A stretch of DNA of 7,755 nucleotides from DASXTS01 sp036505275 (GTDB taxonomy: Bacteria; Actinomycetota; Actinomycetes; Mycobacteriales; Pseudonocardiaceae). Location: NCBI GenBank assembly GCA_036505275.1, contig DASXTS010000128.1:1-7755 (forward strand), in the 5' to 3' direction. The translations under genes and the position numbers were made by a program. Positions 1 through 6,837 of this stretch are shown here, in pieces. The stretch's first letter is position 1. Each line of letters begins with the position of its first letter. Below the pieces are notes generated by a model. That model was given only the letters and a program-made list of their open reading frames with translations, had not been told where the DNA came from and did not search any database.

Positions 1-286
1 ACCACCGGTCCTGACGTCCTGGTGGGCGCCGGGATTCCTGCAGATCTACGACGGCCGTGGCCAGGGACCCAGCGGCACGTACACGTTCGAGGGCACCCTC
101 GCCGAGATCTACCGCGCCTGCAGCGACCGTCCGCGGACCGCCGCGGGCGTACGCGATGAACTCGGGCTGGGCCTCCCCGTCGAGGCGATCGACGAGATCT
201 TCCTCGAGTTCGGACGGCGAGGGCTGATGTTCCTCGACGGCCGGCTGGCTGTGGCGTTGGCGCTCCCGGCGGTTCCGGCCCGGTGA
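1..286 (+). CDS. C-terminal end of a probable RiPP maturation radical-SAM enzyme (partial)
   Basis: An open frame enters from the left edge (first full codon at base 2) and ends at TGA 284-286, giving 94 residues with strongly GC-biased third positions. The catalytic part is outside the window. The visible tail is a small winged-helix-like segment: a strand region (FLQIYDGRG), then TFEGTLAEIYRACSDRPRT, a helical stretch, and the closing GLMFLDGRLAVALALP. From memory, this order (an IYxAC helix, RT, then GLM..DG and a final LALP) is typical of the C-terminus of B12-dependent RiPP radical-SAM C-methyltransferases/maturases. Those enzymes modify ribosomal peptides in the cytoplasm. No CxxxCxxC motif can be checked here, so the assignment rests on the tail only. 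No precursor-peptide gene is visible between this gene and the next. A PqqD-like or other winged-helix tail on a different enzyme is the main alternative. Confidence 0.55.
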   Translation, partial: PPVLTSWWAPGFLQIYDGRGQGPSGTYTFEGTLAEIYRACSDRPRTAAGVRDELGLGLPVEAIDEIFLEFGRRGLMFLDGRLAVALALPAVPAR

Positions 287-369
287 ACCGCGTCGACAAT
301 CCGTCACGCAGACCCGCGGCGCGGCGTATCAGAAGCACCGCCCCAGCGATCTGAAACGCGTATGTCGTC

Positions 370-377
370 AGGGGAGG
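370..377 (+). promoter_or_regulatory. Ribosome binding site for the membrane protein
   Basis: AGGGGAGG lies 4 bases before ATG 382 and decides that start over other in-frame codons. No convincing -35/-10 pair is visible in the 95-base gap after the preceding stop, so the gene could be read through from the radical-SAM gene. Confidence 0.7.
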
Positions 378-381
378 CGTC

Positions 382-2547
382 ATGGAAAGCACTCCGACCG
401 ACCAGCGTGCCGCGCTGCTGGGCCACCTCATCGCCCGCCACCACGACCAGATCATCGGGGCGCCCCGACACCCGCGCCGGCGCCCGGTCGAGATCAGCGG
501 TCTGCTCGGCAACCACGACCCGGACCTGGGCGCGGCGTTCGACGCGGAGCTGCGTCGGGTGCTCGGTAAGGACGGGCTGAGCGAGCTGGGCGAGGCGTCC
601 GACGAGAACCAGCTCGCCGCGCGCATCACCCAGCGACTCGCTGACTCCGACGCACAGGACCGGCAGGTCCTTTGGGCGCTCGCCGGCGGCGATGACCGGC
701 TCCTTGAGGTGGAGCAGCTGTCGGAGCTGGGACCGGACCGCACGAGCGGCACCGGTCGAGCCAGGCGCTGGCGGGCGTCGTTTGCCTGGCTCGGACGGCG
801 CCACACCTGGCTCCAGCGGCAGTTCGCCGCCCTGGCGATGAACGCCGTCGTGGCCGCGGTCATCGTGGCCGCCGCCGCGATCGTGCGGTTTTCCGACGCC
901 GACCCGCCGCGCGACACCCTCTCCGTGCTCGCCCTGAAGACGTTCGCGCTGTGGTGCCTGGCGTTCCTGCCGTGCTGGCTTTACGTCCGATTCCTAGGTC
1001 AGCGAGCCGGCGCACTGTGGGACGAGTACGTCCTCAACCTGCACCGCCTCGGTTGGGACTGGCCCCGCTACCTGCCCCGGCCGGTGCGGACCTCGCACTA
1101 CTACGAGGAGTGGGCCGCCAACGGCGGCCGGCGCCAGCTGCAGGATCGCAACATCTACCGGCAGAAGTTCAACGCGTACTACGGCCGGGCGGTGGCGGAG
1201 AACGTGCGGGAGGACAACTTCCGGGTACGCCTGGATACCCTCTTCCCCGTGCTGCTGACCGCGGCCGTTCTGGCGGTCTGCTGGTCGGCGGTGTTGTGGG
1301 ACGACCAGTTCCTGCGGGCGCCGGACGACATATGGGACGTGCTGAAGTTCGGCTTCCTCGGCGCGTACGTGTTCATCGTGCAGATGCTGCTGCGCCGCTT
1401 CTTCGGCAGCGACCTGCGGCCGAGCGCGTACACGAGCGCCCTGCTGCGGATCATCGTGGTCCTGGTCAGCGTCGCGGCGCTGTACCAGGTGTTGGAGATC
1501 TGGCTGGCGGGCAACAACCAAGCCGGGCGGTGGGAGGCTGCCGTCGCGTTCACGATCGGCTTCTTCCCGCTCGTGGCGACCCAGGTCCTGCTGCGTGCCG
1601 TCTCGGCGCCGCTGCGCGTCGCGATGCCCTCGCTCAAGTCGGACTACCCGCTGAGTCAGCTCGACGGGTTGAACATCTGGTACGAGGCGCGGCTCCTCGA
1701 GGAAAACATCGAGGACATGCAGAACCTCGCGACGGCCAACTTCGTCGACGTCATGCTGCACACCCGGGTGCCGGTCGGTCGGCTCGTCGATTGGGTCGAC
1801 CAGGCGTACCTCTTCCTGCACCTGGACCGTGTAGAGCAAGGGACAAACGAAGCGTGGCGGGCCCGCCAGCCGTTGCCCACCGCGCCGGATGCGAAGAAGC
1901 CCGGCGACCACGACCATGCGACGACAGCATCTGAGGCATCCACCAAGGGTGACAGCACGCCGGCGGAGTCGCAGGCCCTACGCACGCTGGTCGGCAGCTC
2001 GGTCAAGCCGGGCAGCCGGGGCGGCACGCGCACCCGTACCGTTCTCCGGCAGGTCGGCATCCGCACCGCGACGGATCTGATCAAGGCGTTTCCCCCGGAC
2101 CAGTTCGATCCATTCGTCGCCGACCAGGAGCTGGCCCCGCAGTCGCACCACACCGCCCGGATGCTGAACGACGCCGGCATCGACTGCGGCCAACTGCGCA
2201 TGCTGGTGCGCGTCCTCGGCGAGGAGCAGGGCCTCGCCCCGGTGTGGAACTGGTACGACCGCGGCGTACGGGCGCGATGCCCGCAGCGCTTGCCGCGGTC
2301 GGTGCGCAGGTGCCCGGTGGCCAACATCAACGAATCAACGCGGCTCGCATCCTCCAACCGGACGAACGGTAACGGCGCCGCGTCGACGAGGCCGCACGCA
2401 GCTGACCCGCGGGTCCACGCGAAACGGATCCCTTGGGTTCCATACCTGCTGGGACCGATTAGCCCGGTGTTCACACACGTGGTGGAATGGCTACTGATGA
2501 TCCCACGGCGGTCTTCTCCGCGAGTTGCGCGTGCACGCCATCGCTAA
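382..2547 (+). CDS. Multi-pass membrane protein with helix-hairpin-helix-like C-terminal region, function unknown
   Basis: This 721-residue protein starts at ATG 382, 4 bases after a good GGGGAGG ribosome binding site (371-377). Residues 1-140 are soluble, charged and probably cytoplasmic. Six hydrophobic segments follow at about 148-170, 180-204, 286-304, 320-337, 352-375 and 385-403, with a large basic, aromatic-rich loop (205-285) between the second and third. After the membrane part comes a well-formed helical block (about 427-482, containing LDGLNIWYEARLLEENIED and VPVGRLVDWVDQ). Then there is a polar linker and a segment around 553-570 (LRQVGIRTATDLIKAF) that looks like a helix-hairpin-helix. 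I believe similar proteins occur in actinobacteria and cyanobacteria, but I know of no assigned function. The last 90 or so residues are low-complexity, basic and poorer in biased codons, which could mean a degenerate or frameshifted end. It lies just upstream of the small minus-strand gene and the protease operon, and may belong to the same membrane module. Confidence 0.85.
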   Translation: MESTPTDQRAALLGHLIARHHDQIIGAPRHPRRRPVEISGLLGNHDPDLGAAFDAELRRVLGKDGLSELGEASDENQLAARITQRLADSDAQDRQVLWALAGGDDRLLEVEQLSELGPDRTSGTGRARRWRASFAWLGRRHTWLQRQFAALAMNAVVAAVIVAAAAIVRFSDADPPRDTLSVLALKTFALWCLAFLPCWLYVRFLGQRAGALWDEYVLNLHRLGWDWPRYLPRPVRTSHYYEEWAANGGRRQLQDRNIYRQKFNAYYGRAVAENVREDNFRVRLDTLFPVLLTAAVLAVCWSAVLWDDQFLRAPDDIWDVLKFGFLGAYVFIVQMLLRRFFGSDLRPSAYTSALLRIIVVLVSVAALYQVLEIWLAGNNQAGRWEAAVAFTIGFFPLVATQVLLRAVSAPLRVAMPSLKSDYPLSQLDGLNIWYEARLLEENIEDMQNLATANFVDVMLHTRVPVGRLVDWVDQAYLFLHLDRVEQGTNEAWRARQPLPTAPDAKKPGDHDHATTASEASTKGDSTPAESQALRTLVGSSVKPGSRGGTRTRTVLRQVGIRTATDLIKAFPPDQFDPFVADQELAPQSHHTARMLNDAGIDCGQLRMLVRVLGEEQGLAPVWNWYDRGVRARCPQRLPRSVRRCPVANINESTRLASSNRTNGNGAASTRPHAADPRVHAKRIPWVPYLLGPISPVFTHVVEWLLMIPRRSSPRVARARHR

Positions 2548-2561
2548 CTGGCGGATGGTTC

Positions 2562-2584
2562 GGCCGGCTCGTTAAGGGCCGGCC
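2562..2584. terminator. Hairpin between convergent genes, possible bidirectional terminator
   Basis: GGCCGGCTC (2562-2570) pairs with GGGCCGGCC (2576-2584) around the five-base loop GTTAA, giving nine pairs, one of them a T-G wobble in the RNA. It sits between the stop of the membrane-protein gene (2547) and the stop of the minus-strand gene (2589). No T-tract follows on either strand, which is usual for actinobacterial hairpins, so termination is inferred from position and stem strength. Confidence 0.55.
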
Positions 2585-2588
2585 AGAC

Positions 2589-3056
2589 TTATGTATTGCT
2601 TGCCTCGTCGAGATCGGAAATCCACCTGCCCGCGTCCGCGTCATAACGCACCGGACCGCAGGTGAATGTCGTGAGATCCAATTGTGTGAGCCGCCGGTAA
2701 CCTTCCTCGGAGAGATCCGGCGACAGCACGATCTGCAACCCCGTTCCGGGGTCCTGCAGCACCACTGGCCGGGTCCGTTCCGGCGCCTGCCGCCCTGCGA
2801 GCCGGCGCAGCGCACCCTTGACTCCCGCCCACGCGTCCGCGGCCGCTGCCTCGCCCACGCTGGTGAGAAACGCCTGCAACGGCACCGCGATCAGCATCAG
2901 CCACTGCAGCTGCTCCGGACCGCGGCGCGCCGGCACCACCTTCGCGTGGGCGCTCACGCCGGCTGTCGCCAGCGCGGCGACCAGGTCGCGCTCCGCTTCG
3001 GCCGGTACCTCGCGATCGACGAAAACGTCGGCGAGCACCGCAGCGGTCTCATTCAT
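2589..3056 (-). CDS. Small hypothetical protein with one hydrophobic helix
   Basis: This 155-residue protein reads leftwards from ATG 3054-3056 to TAA 2589-2591. The start is set by GGAGG (complement of 3062-3066) five bases upstream. The frame stays open much further upstream, but that extension would overlap the promoter gap and the protease gene. The N-terminal half (about 1-45) is alpha/beta-like and acidic, and a hydrophobic stretch at about 51-68 (QWLMLIAVPLQAFLTSVG) could be a membrane or buried helix. The C-terminal half has a beta-rich look (RPVVLQDPGTGLQIVL at 96-111, then GPVRYDADAGRWISDL at 134-149). I do not recognise the family. Being divergent from the protease/CHAT operon and convergent with the membrane protein, it may be a regulatory or adaptor partner of that module. 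This is inference from position only. Confidence 0.8.
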   Translation of the reverse strand: MNETAAVLADVFVDREVPAEAERDLVAALATAGVSAHAKVVPARRGPEQLQWLMLIAVPLQAFLTSVGEAAAADAWAGVKGALRRLAGRQAPERTRPVVLQDPGTGLQIVLSPDLSEEGYRRLTQLDLTTFTCGPVRYDADAGRWISDLDEASNT

Positions 3057-3061
3057 GTGCG

Positions 3062-3066
3062 CCTCC
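3062..3066 (-). promoter_or_regulatory. Ribosome binding site fixing the start of the small minus-strand gene
   Basis: GGAGG on the minus strand lies five bases before ATG 3054-3056. It argues against the longer upstream extension of the same open frame. Confidence 0.7.
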
Positions 3067-3091
3067 GTCGCAAGAGCGATCGATCCCTCGA

Positions 3092-3109
3092 TTCTGCGGC
3101 GTCGCAGAA
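3092..3109. repeat. Perfect inverted repeat TTCTGCG-N4-CGCAGAA
   Basis: Two seven-base arms (3092-3098 and 3103-3109) are perfect reverse complements around the spacer GCGT. One arm recurs alone at 3182-3188. It could be a dimeric regulator site controlling both divergent genes, or a hairpin in the 5' leader of the minus-strand gene, whose start is 36 bases away. No specific regulator is recognised. Confidence 0.45.
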
Positions 3110-3239
3110 CCGGTGATGTCGCGTGGGCGGCAGTAATGCCGTCTAAAATGTGACACGCGGGCAATTCTTCACGCCGGCGGACGCAGAATACCAACAGAAG
3201 CTTCAGGTTGGGAAAAGATCCGTTCTTTAGGCGGTAGCC

Positions 3240-5006
3240 ATGCCCGCACATTCGCATTATCGACGATTCACCGGCGCTGCATCGATGACCATTGCGGCCG
3301 CACTGGCGCTGACCGGCGCGCCGGCGGTGGCCGCGCCCACGCCGACGCCGACCGGCGACGGCGGCGCTGTCCCGCAGGTGACGCCCCAGCGTCGGGCGAT
3401 CGAACTCGTGCAGCCGGCCACAGTCCTGGTCCGCACGGACTGGAAGGCCTATGTCGACTACGGCACGGGCCGCCCTATCCCGCAGGCGTGGAGTGTCGTC
3501 TGCACCGGGGAGGTCGTCAGCGCGGACGGCTACGTGGTCACCGCCGGCCACTGCCTCGACTCCGGGTCAGACGGCGCCAAGCGCGACGCTATCGAACTCA
3601 CCGTGGACGAGTTGATCGATGCTGGCTTGTTGAACGCCGACCGGCGCGACGAGGTCGTGGCGAGCGTGATGTCCGGCCGCGACCGCTGGTTGGTCTTCGG
3701 CAAGGACCGCGACTCGCCGCCGAGCGTTGAGACGCAGATCCAGCTCGGCGGCGGGGTGGCGTCGTGGCCGACCAAGAAGGACCCGAAGGACGGCGTGAGC
3801 GCCCGGGTGATCGAGACGGTGCCGTTCGATGACGGCGACGTGGCGCTGCTCAAGGTCGAGGAGACGAACCTGCCGGTGGCGCAGCTCGCACCGCGCGAGG
3901 AAGCGCAGGTCGGGCAGGAGCTGTTGTCCATCGGCTACCCGTTCGAGGAGGCGGACGGCGACCAGGTCGCGCTGACCAACCAGAACGGTCAGATCAACTC
4001 GGTCGACACCACCGGTGTGCACGGCCCGGGCAATCTGTTCTACCGGACCAGCGCGACCCTCTCCAAGGGCATGAGCGGCGGTCCCGCGGTCGCCCTCGAC
4101 GGCCGGGTGCTGGGCATCGCGAGCAACACCCGCAACAACAAGACCAACTTCATCGTGCCGGCGTCGGTGGTGGGCGAGGTGCTGACCCGGCACGGCGTGA
4201 AGAACGAGCTCGGCCGCGTCGACACGCTGTACCGGACTGGCTTGGACGACTTCTACCACGGCTACTACAGCGACGCGATCAAGCTCTTCGACCAGGTGGC
4301 GCAGATCGTGCCGACGCACGCGCTCGCCAAGCAGAAGAGCCGCGAGGCCGCGGACCTGCGCCAGAGGTACGGCGACCAGGCGCGGCCCACAACTGCGGTC
4401 CCGCCGTCCCGTAACCCGGTGTTGGTTTGGGGCGCGATCGGCGCCGGTGCGGTGCTGCTGCTGGTCCTGGTGCTGCTCGGCGTCCGCTACTGGCGGCGCC
4501 GGCGGACGGTCGCCCCGGCCGTCCCGGCACAGGCGCTCGTCGGGCTGCACGCACAGCCCTACGGCTGGCCCGAGCTGGACGACGACACCCATGTCGGCTA
4601 CGCCCCGCTCTACCGCGCCGGCCCCTATCCGCCTGCGAGCGCGCCGCCCTACGTTCACTCTGCGCGTCCGGCGAGCGCGCCTCCCGCGAGCGCGCCTCCG
4701 GCAAGTGCGCCGCCCGCGAGCGGGCCCCCCGTGAGTGCCCCACCCGACAGTGTGCCGCCAGCCGACGCGCCCTCCGCCGGGACGCCGCCGTTCGCCGATG
4801 CGCCAGTACGGCACCGCTCGGCCGGGCCGGCCACCTACCGCAGCGAGTCCGCCGACCGGGCCGATGAGGCCAAGCCGACGCCATCGATGATCCCGCGCCA
4901 GTCCGGCGGCTTCTGCCCGACGTGCGGCGCGCCGCGCGGCGCCCACGACGCGTTCTGCAGCAGCTGCGGCACCCGGCTCGGTGCGCCGGCGGCCCGGCCG
5001 AGGTGA
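3240..5006 (+). CDS. Secreted, membrane-anchored trypsin-like serine protease with cytoplasmic zinc ribbon
   Basis: This is a 588-residue protein. Residues 1-32 look like a signal peptide: a basic start with RR, a hydrophobic core, then AVAA. The peptidase domain spans about 50-320 and has a chymotrypsin-fold triad: His104 in VTAGHC, Asp200 in GDVALL, Ser279 in KGMSGGP. Cys88 and Cys105 could form the disulfide known next to the catalytic His in this family. The His-Asp spacing (96 residues) is about twice that of chymotrypsin, so there is a large acidic insertion. A single TPR-like helix pair follows (about 326-378), then one membrane helix (about 393-416) ending in RYWRRRR, which puts the protease outside and the tail inside. 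The tail has a Pro/Ala/Ser repeat (about 466-514) and a zinc ribbon of two CxxC pairs (Cys559, Cys562, Cys573, Cys576). The start is ATG 3240; ATG 3285 lacks a binding site and would shorten the signal peptide. It is transcribed with the CHAT gene 10 bases downstream. Substrates are unknown. Confidence 0.9.
   Translation: MPAHSHYRRFTGAASMTIAAALALTGAPAVAAPTPTPTGDGGAVPQVTPQRRAIELVQPATVLVRTDWKAYVDYGTGRPIPQAWSVVCTGEVVSADGYVVTAGHCLDSGSDGAKRDAIELTVDELIDAGLLNADRRDEVVASVMSGRDRWLVFGKDRDSPPSVETQIQLGGGVASWPTKKDPKDGVSARVIETVPFDDGDVALLKVEETNLPVAQLAPREEAQVGQELLSIGYPFEEADGDQVALTNQNGQINSVDTTGVHGPGNLFYRTSATLSKGMSGGPAVALDGRVLGIASNTRNNKTNFIVPASVVGEVLTRHGVKNELGRVDTLYRTGLDDFYHGYYSDAIKLFDQVAQIVPTHALAKQKSREAADLRQRYGDQARPTTAVPPSRNPVLVWGAIGAGAVLLLVLVLLGVRYWRRRRTVAPAVPAQALVGLHAQPYGWPELDDDTHVGYAPLYRAGPYPPASAPPYVHSARPASAPPASAPPASAPPASGPPVSAPPDSVPPADAPSAGTPPFADAPVRHRSAGPATYRSESADRADEAKPTPSMIPRQSGGFCPTCGAPRGAHDAFCSSCGTRLGAPAARPR
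4668..4781 (+). repeat. 15-base tandem repeats encoding a Pro-Ala-Ser-Ala-Pro linker
   Basis: Inside the protease gene, about seven imperfect 15-base units encode pentapeptides of the type PASAP, drifting to PVSAP, PDSVP and PADAP at the end. The product is an extended disordered linker between the membrane helix and the zinc ribbon. In-frame units of this kind can change number by slippage. Confidence 0.75.
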
Positions 5007-5012
5007 GGAGGG
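5005..5012 (+). promoter_or_regulatory. Ribosome binding site fixing the start of the CHAT gene
   Basis: GAGGAGGG overlaps the TGA stop of the protease gene and lies four to five bases before ATG 5017. It favours that start over the in-frame GTG at 4981, which has no binding site and would overlap the protease gene. The arrangement suggests coupled translation of the two proteases. Confidence 0.75.
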
Positions 5013-5016
5013 CCCG

Positions 5017-6828
5017 ATGGACTCCGGCGGCGGGCTGACCACGGAACGCAGCGTCTCGCTCGAGCTCGACGTGAGCGGCAGGGACGGTACGTACCGGGTC
5101 GAGGCACGGTCGGCGGTCGGCGGCGAGTGCTTCGGTGAGGTGGTCTTCGAGCGCGAAGATCACCTTATCGAGCAGAGCCTGCAACGACTGCGGCTGGCGC
5201 TGCTGTCCTCGGCCGCGTCCACCCGCCGGCTGCCGTCCCGCGACGAGAAGGCGGTACAGCTCATCGGCGGCCTGCTGTTCAACCGCCTGTTCACTGGCGA
5301 CATCCGGATGCTGCTGGACACCACGCGCCAGGTGGCCGCCCAGCAGTCCCGGCCGGTCCGCCTCGTCCTGCGCATCCGCCCGCCCGAGCTGGCGTCGATG
5401 CCGTGGGAGTTTCTGTACGACGCCCGCCGCGACGACTACCTGTCGCTGAGCATGCCGTTAGTCCGCTACACGGAGGTCCTCGAGCCCGTACGCCCCCTCA
5501 TGGTCACCTCGCCGCTGCGCATCCTCGGCATGAGCTCGCGTCCGGGCAGCCTTGACCAACTCGACGTGGCAGCCGAACGGGCCCACCTGCAGCACGCCCT
5601 GAGCGACCTGGGTCGAACCCGCCGCGTCGAGCTGACCTGGACCGTCGGCGAGACGTGGCGGGACCTGGTGCGGGCACTCAACCAGGACGAGTGGCACATC
5701 CTGCATCTGGTCGGGCACGGCGGCTACGACGAGGCTGCCGGCGAGGGCGTGTTCTACCTCGCGGGCGAGGACGGCGGCTCGTACCCACTACGGGCCAGCC
5801 GGCTCGCGCAGGTGCTTAACCTGCATCCGTCATTGCGGCTGGTGCTACTCAACTCGTGCGAGTCGGCGGTCGGCAACTCCAGCGACATCTTCTCCAGCGC
5901 CGCCGCCACACTGATCCGCCGGGGAGTGCCGGCCGTACTCGCGATGCAGTACGAGATCTCCGACCGAGCAGCCGTCGAGTTCACCCGCTCGTTCTACGAG
6001 GCCGTGGCCGCAGGCCTGCCGATCGACGCCGCCGTGCGCGACGCCCGACTCGCTGTCAGCCTCGCCCGCCCGGACTCCCTCGAGTGGGGCACGCCGGTGT
6101 TGTTCCTCCGGCAGTCCGATGGCCGGATCTTCGACGTGACATCGAGCGTTCCCGCGGCGGACGCCGCACCGGGAGTGGAACCGGCCGCCGCCCCCGCGGC
6201 GCCGGCCCAACAGCGGCGCCGGCTGACCGAACCGATGCCGGCACCCAGCAATGGGACCGCGCCCGGCCGGCCGACGACGCCGCAGTACCCAGGCGGGCCC
6301 GACCGGCACGCGGCGCCGCCGCGACATGCGGCCCGCCTCGTCGGCTCGGCGTCCGTGCCGCGTCCGCCGCAACAACGGCCGACGCCGCGCCGGTCGCGAC
6401 GGACGGCGGCGACCGCAGCGGCCGCCGCGGGGCTGTGCCTGCTCGCCGCGAGCGTTGTTGTGGCCCTCCGCGCCGCCGGCGGGGACGCCGCGACCGTTGC
6501 CGTGACGGTGCCCGGCGAGGCCGCGTGGACGCCCACCCACGTCACGCTGGCTGCCGGGCAGCACTTCAAGATCGAGGCCACAGGCGTTGTTCATCCTCGT
6601 TCTGGCACGTCAAACGGCCCCGACGGCGTGCCCGGTGCGGGTGACAACTCGCGAGTAGTGGGGGCGCGCTACGGGGCGCTGATCGGCCGGATCGGCTCGG
6701 GTGCCCCGTTCGCCGTCGGCAGCGACTTGAGCGCGACATCCGACACCGCCGGCGAGCTCGCGCTCGGCGTGAACGACCTTCAGTCGGATGACAACACCGG
6801 CTCGTTCTCAGCGCGGATAGCTTACTGA
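5017..6828 (+). CDS. CHAT-domain cysteine protease with transmembrane helix and extracellular LecA-like domain
   Basis: This is a 603-residue protein. Residues 1-110 form an N-terminal beta/helical region. The CHAT (caspase-like, clan CD) domain spans about 113-372. It shows MPWEFLYD (128-135), the catalytic His234 in HLVGHGG and the catalytic Cys281 in LLNSCES, and ends with the typical WGTPVLFL (357-364). A Pro/Ala/Arg-rich linker (about 376-460) leads to a basic RRSRR and one membrane helix (about 463-485), which places the protease inside. The outside domain (about 493-602) resembles the Pseudomonas lectin LecA (PA-IL): VPGEAAW, GPDGVPG, YGALIGRIG, and a closing NDLQSDDNTGSFS. In LecA the matching last loop binds the calcium that holds galactose; here Asp587, Asp592 and Asn593 could do this, with the loop about two residues shorter. 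The gene follows the trypsin-like protease by 10 bases in one operon. CHAT proteases are known as cytoplasmic effectors in bacterial defence and death systems. Ligand and substrate here are unknown. Confidence 0.9.
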   Translation: MDSGGGLTTERSVSLELDVSGRDGTYRVEARSAVGGECFGEVVFEREDHLIEQSLQRLRLALLSSAASTRRLPSRDEKAVQLIGGLLFNRLFTGDIRMLLDTTRQVAAQQSRPVRLVLRIRPPELASMPWEFLYDARRDDYLSLSMPLVRYTEVLEPVRPLMVTSPLRILGMSSRPGSLDQLDVAAERAHLQHALSDLGRTRRVELTWTVGETWRDLVRALNQDEWHILHLVGHGGYDEAAGEGVFYLAGEDGGSYPLRASRLAQVLNLHPSLRLVLLNSCESAVGNSSDIFSSAAATLIRRGVPAVLAMQYEISDRAAVEFTRSFYEAVAAGLPIDAAVRDARLAVSLARPDSLEWGTPVLFLRQSDGRIFDVTSSVPAADAAPGVEPAAAPAAPAQQRRRLTEPMPAPSNGTAPGRPTTPQYPGGPDRHAAPPRHAARLVGSASVPRPPQQRPTPRRSRRTAATAAAAAGLCLLAASVVVALRAAGGDAATVAVTVPGEAAWTPTHVTLAAGQHFKIEATGVVHPRSGTSNGPDGVPGAGDNSRVVGARYGALIGRIGSGAPFAVGSDLSATSDTAGELALGVNDLQSDDNTGSFSARIAY

Positions 6829-6837
6829 CCGCGCAGC

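Larger units (their letters stand above)
3057..3239. promoter_or_regulatory. Divergent intergenic region with promoter and operator candidates
   Basis: This 183-base gap separates two divergent genes, so it must hold promoters for both the small minus-strand gene and the protease/CHAT operon. It is visibly more A/T-rich than the flanking genes, mainly at 3130-3240. TAAAAT (3144-3149, + strand) matches the -10 consensus at five of six positions, but I see no good -35 at the right distance, so it is only a candidate. The motif CGCAGAA or its complement occurs three times (3092-3098, 3103-3109, 3182-3188), as would fit a shared operator. The protease gene has only a weak AGGCGG (3229-3234) as its ribosome binding site. 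Confidence 0.5.

Noticed and set aside
951..1934. Long open frames overlapping the membrane-protein gene on both strands
   Set aside because: They are rich in Arg, Pro and Ala and lack protein-like patterns, as expected of shadow frames in high-GC coding DNA. The frame starting at 382 has the codon bias and membrane segments.
3057..3551. Upstream extension of the small minus-strand gene to a 320-residue frame
   Set aside because: The extension crosses the divergent promoter gap and the signal-peptide part of the protease gene, and its residues look like an opposite-strand shadow. GGAGG upstream of ATG 3054-3056 marks the true start.
4668..4781. Short tandem repeats as a possible CRISPR array
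   Set aside because: The units are 15 bases, directly adjacent and in frame, encoding a PASAP linker. There are no spacers.
4981..5016. GTG start for the CHAT gene 12 codons upstream
   Set aside because: It has no ribosome binding site and overlaps the end of the protease gene, while ATG 5017 follows a strong GAGGAGGG.
3567..5042. Long open frame opposite the protease gene
   Set aside because: It lies fully antisense to a gene with a clear catalytic triad and shows low-complexity Arg/Gly/Ala text without domain features.
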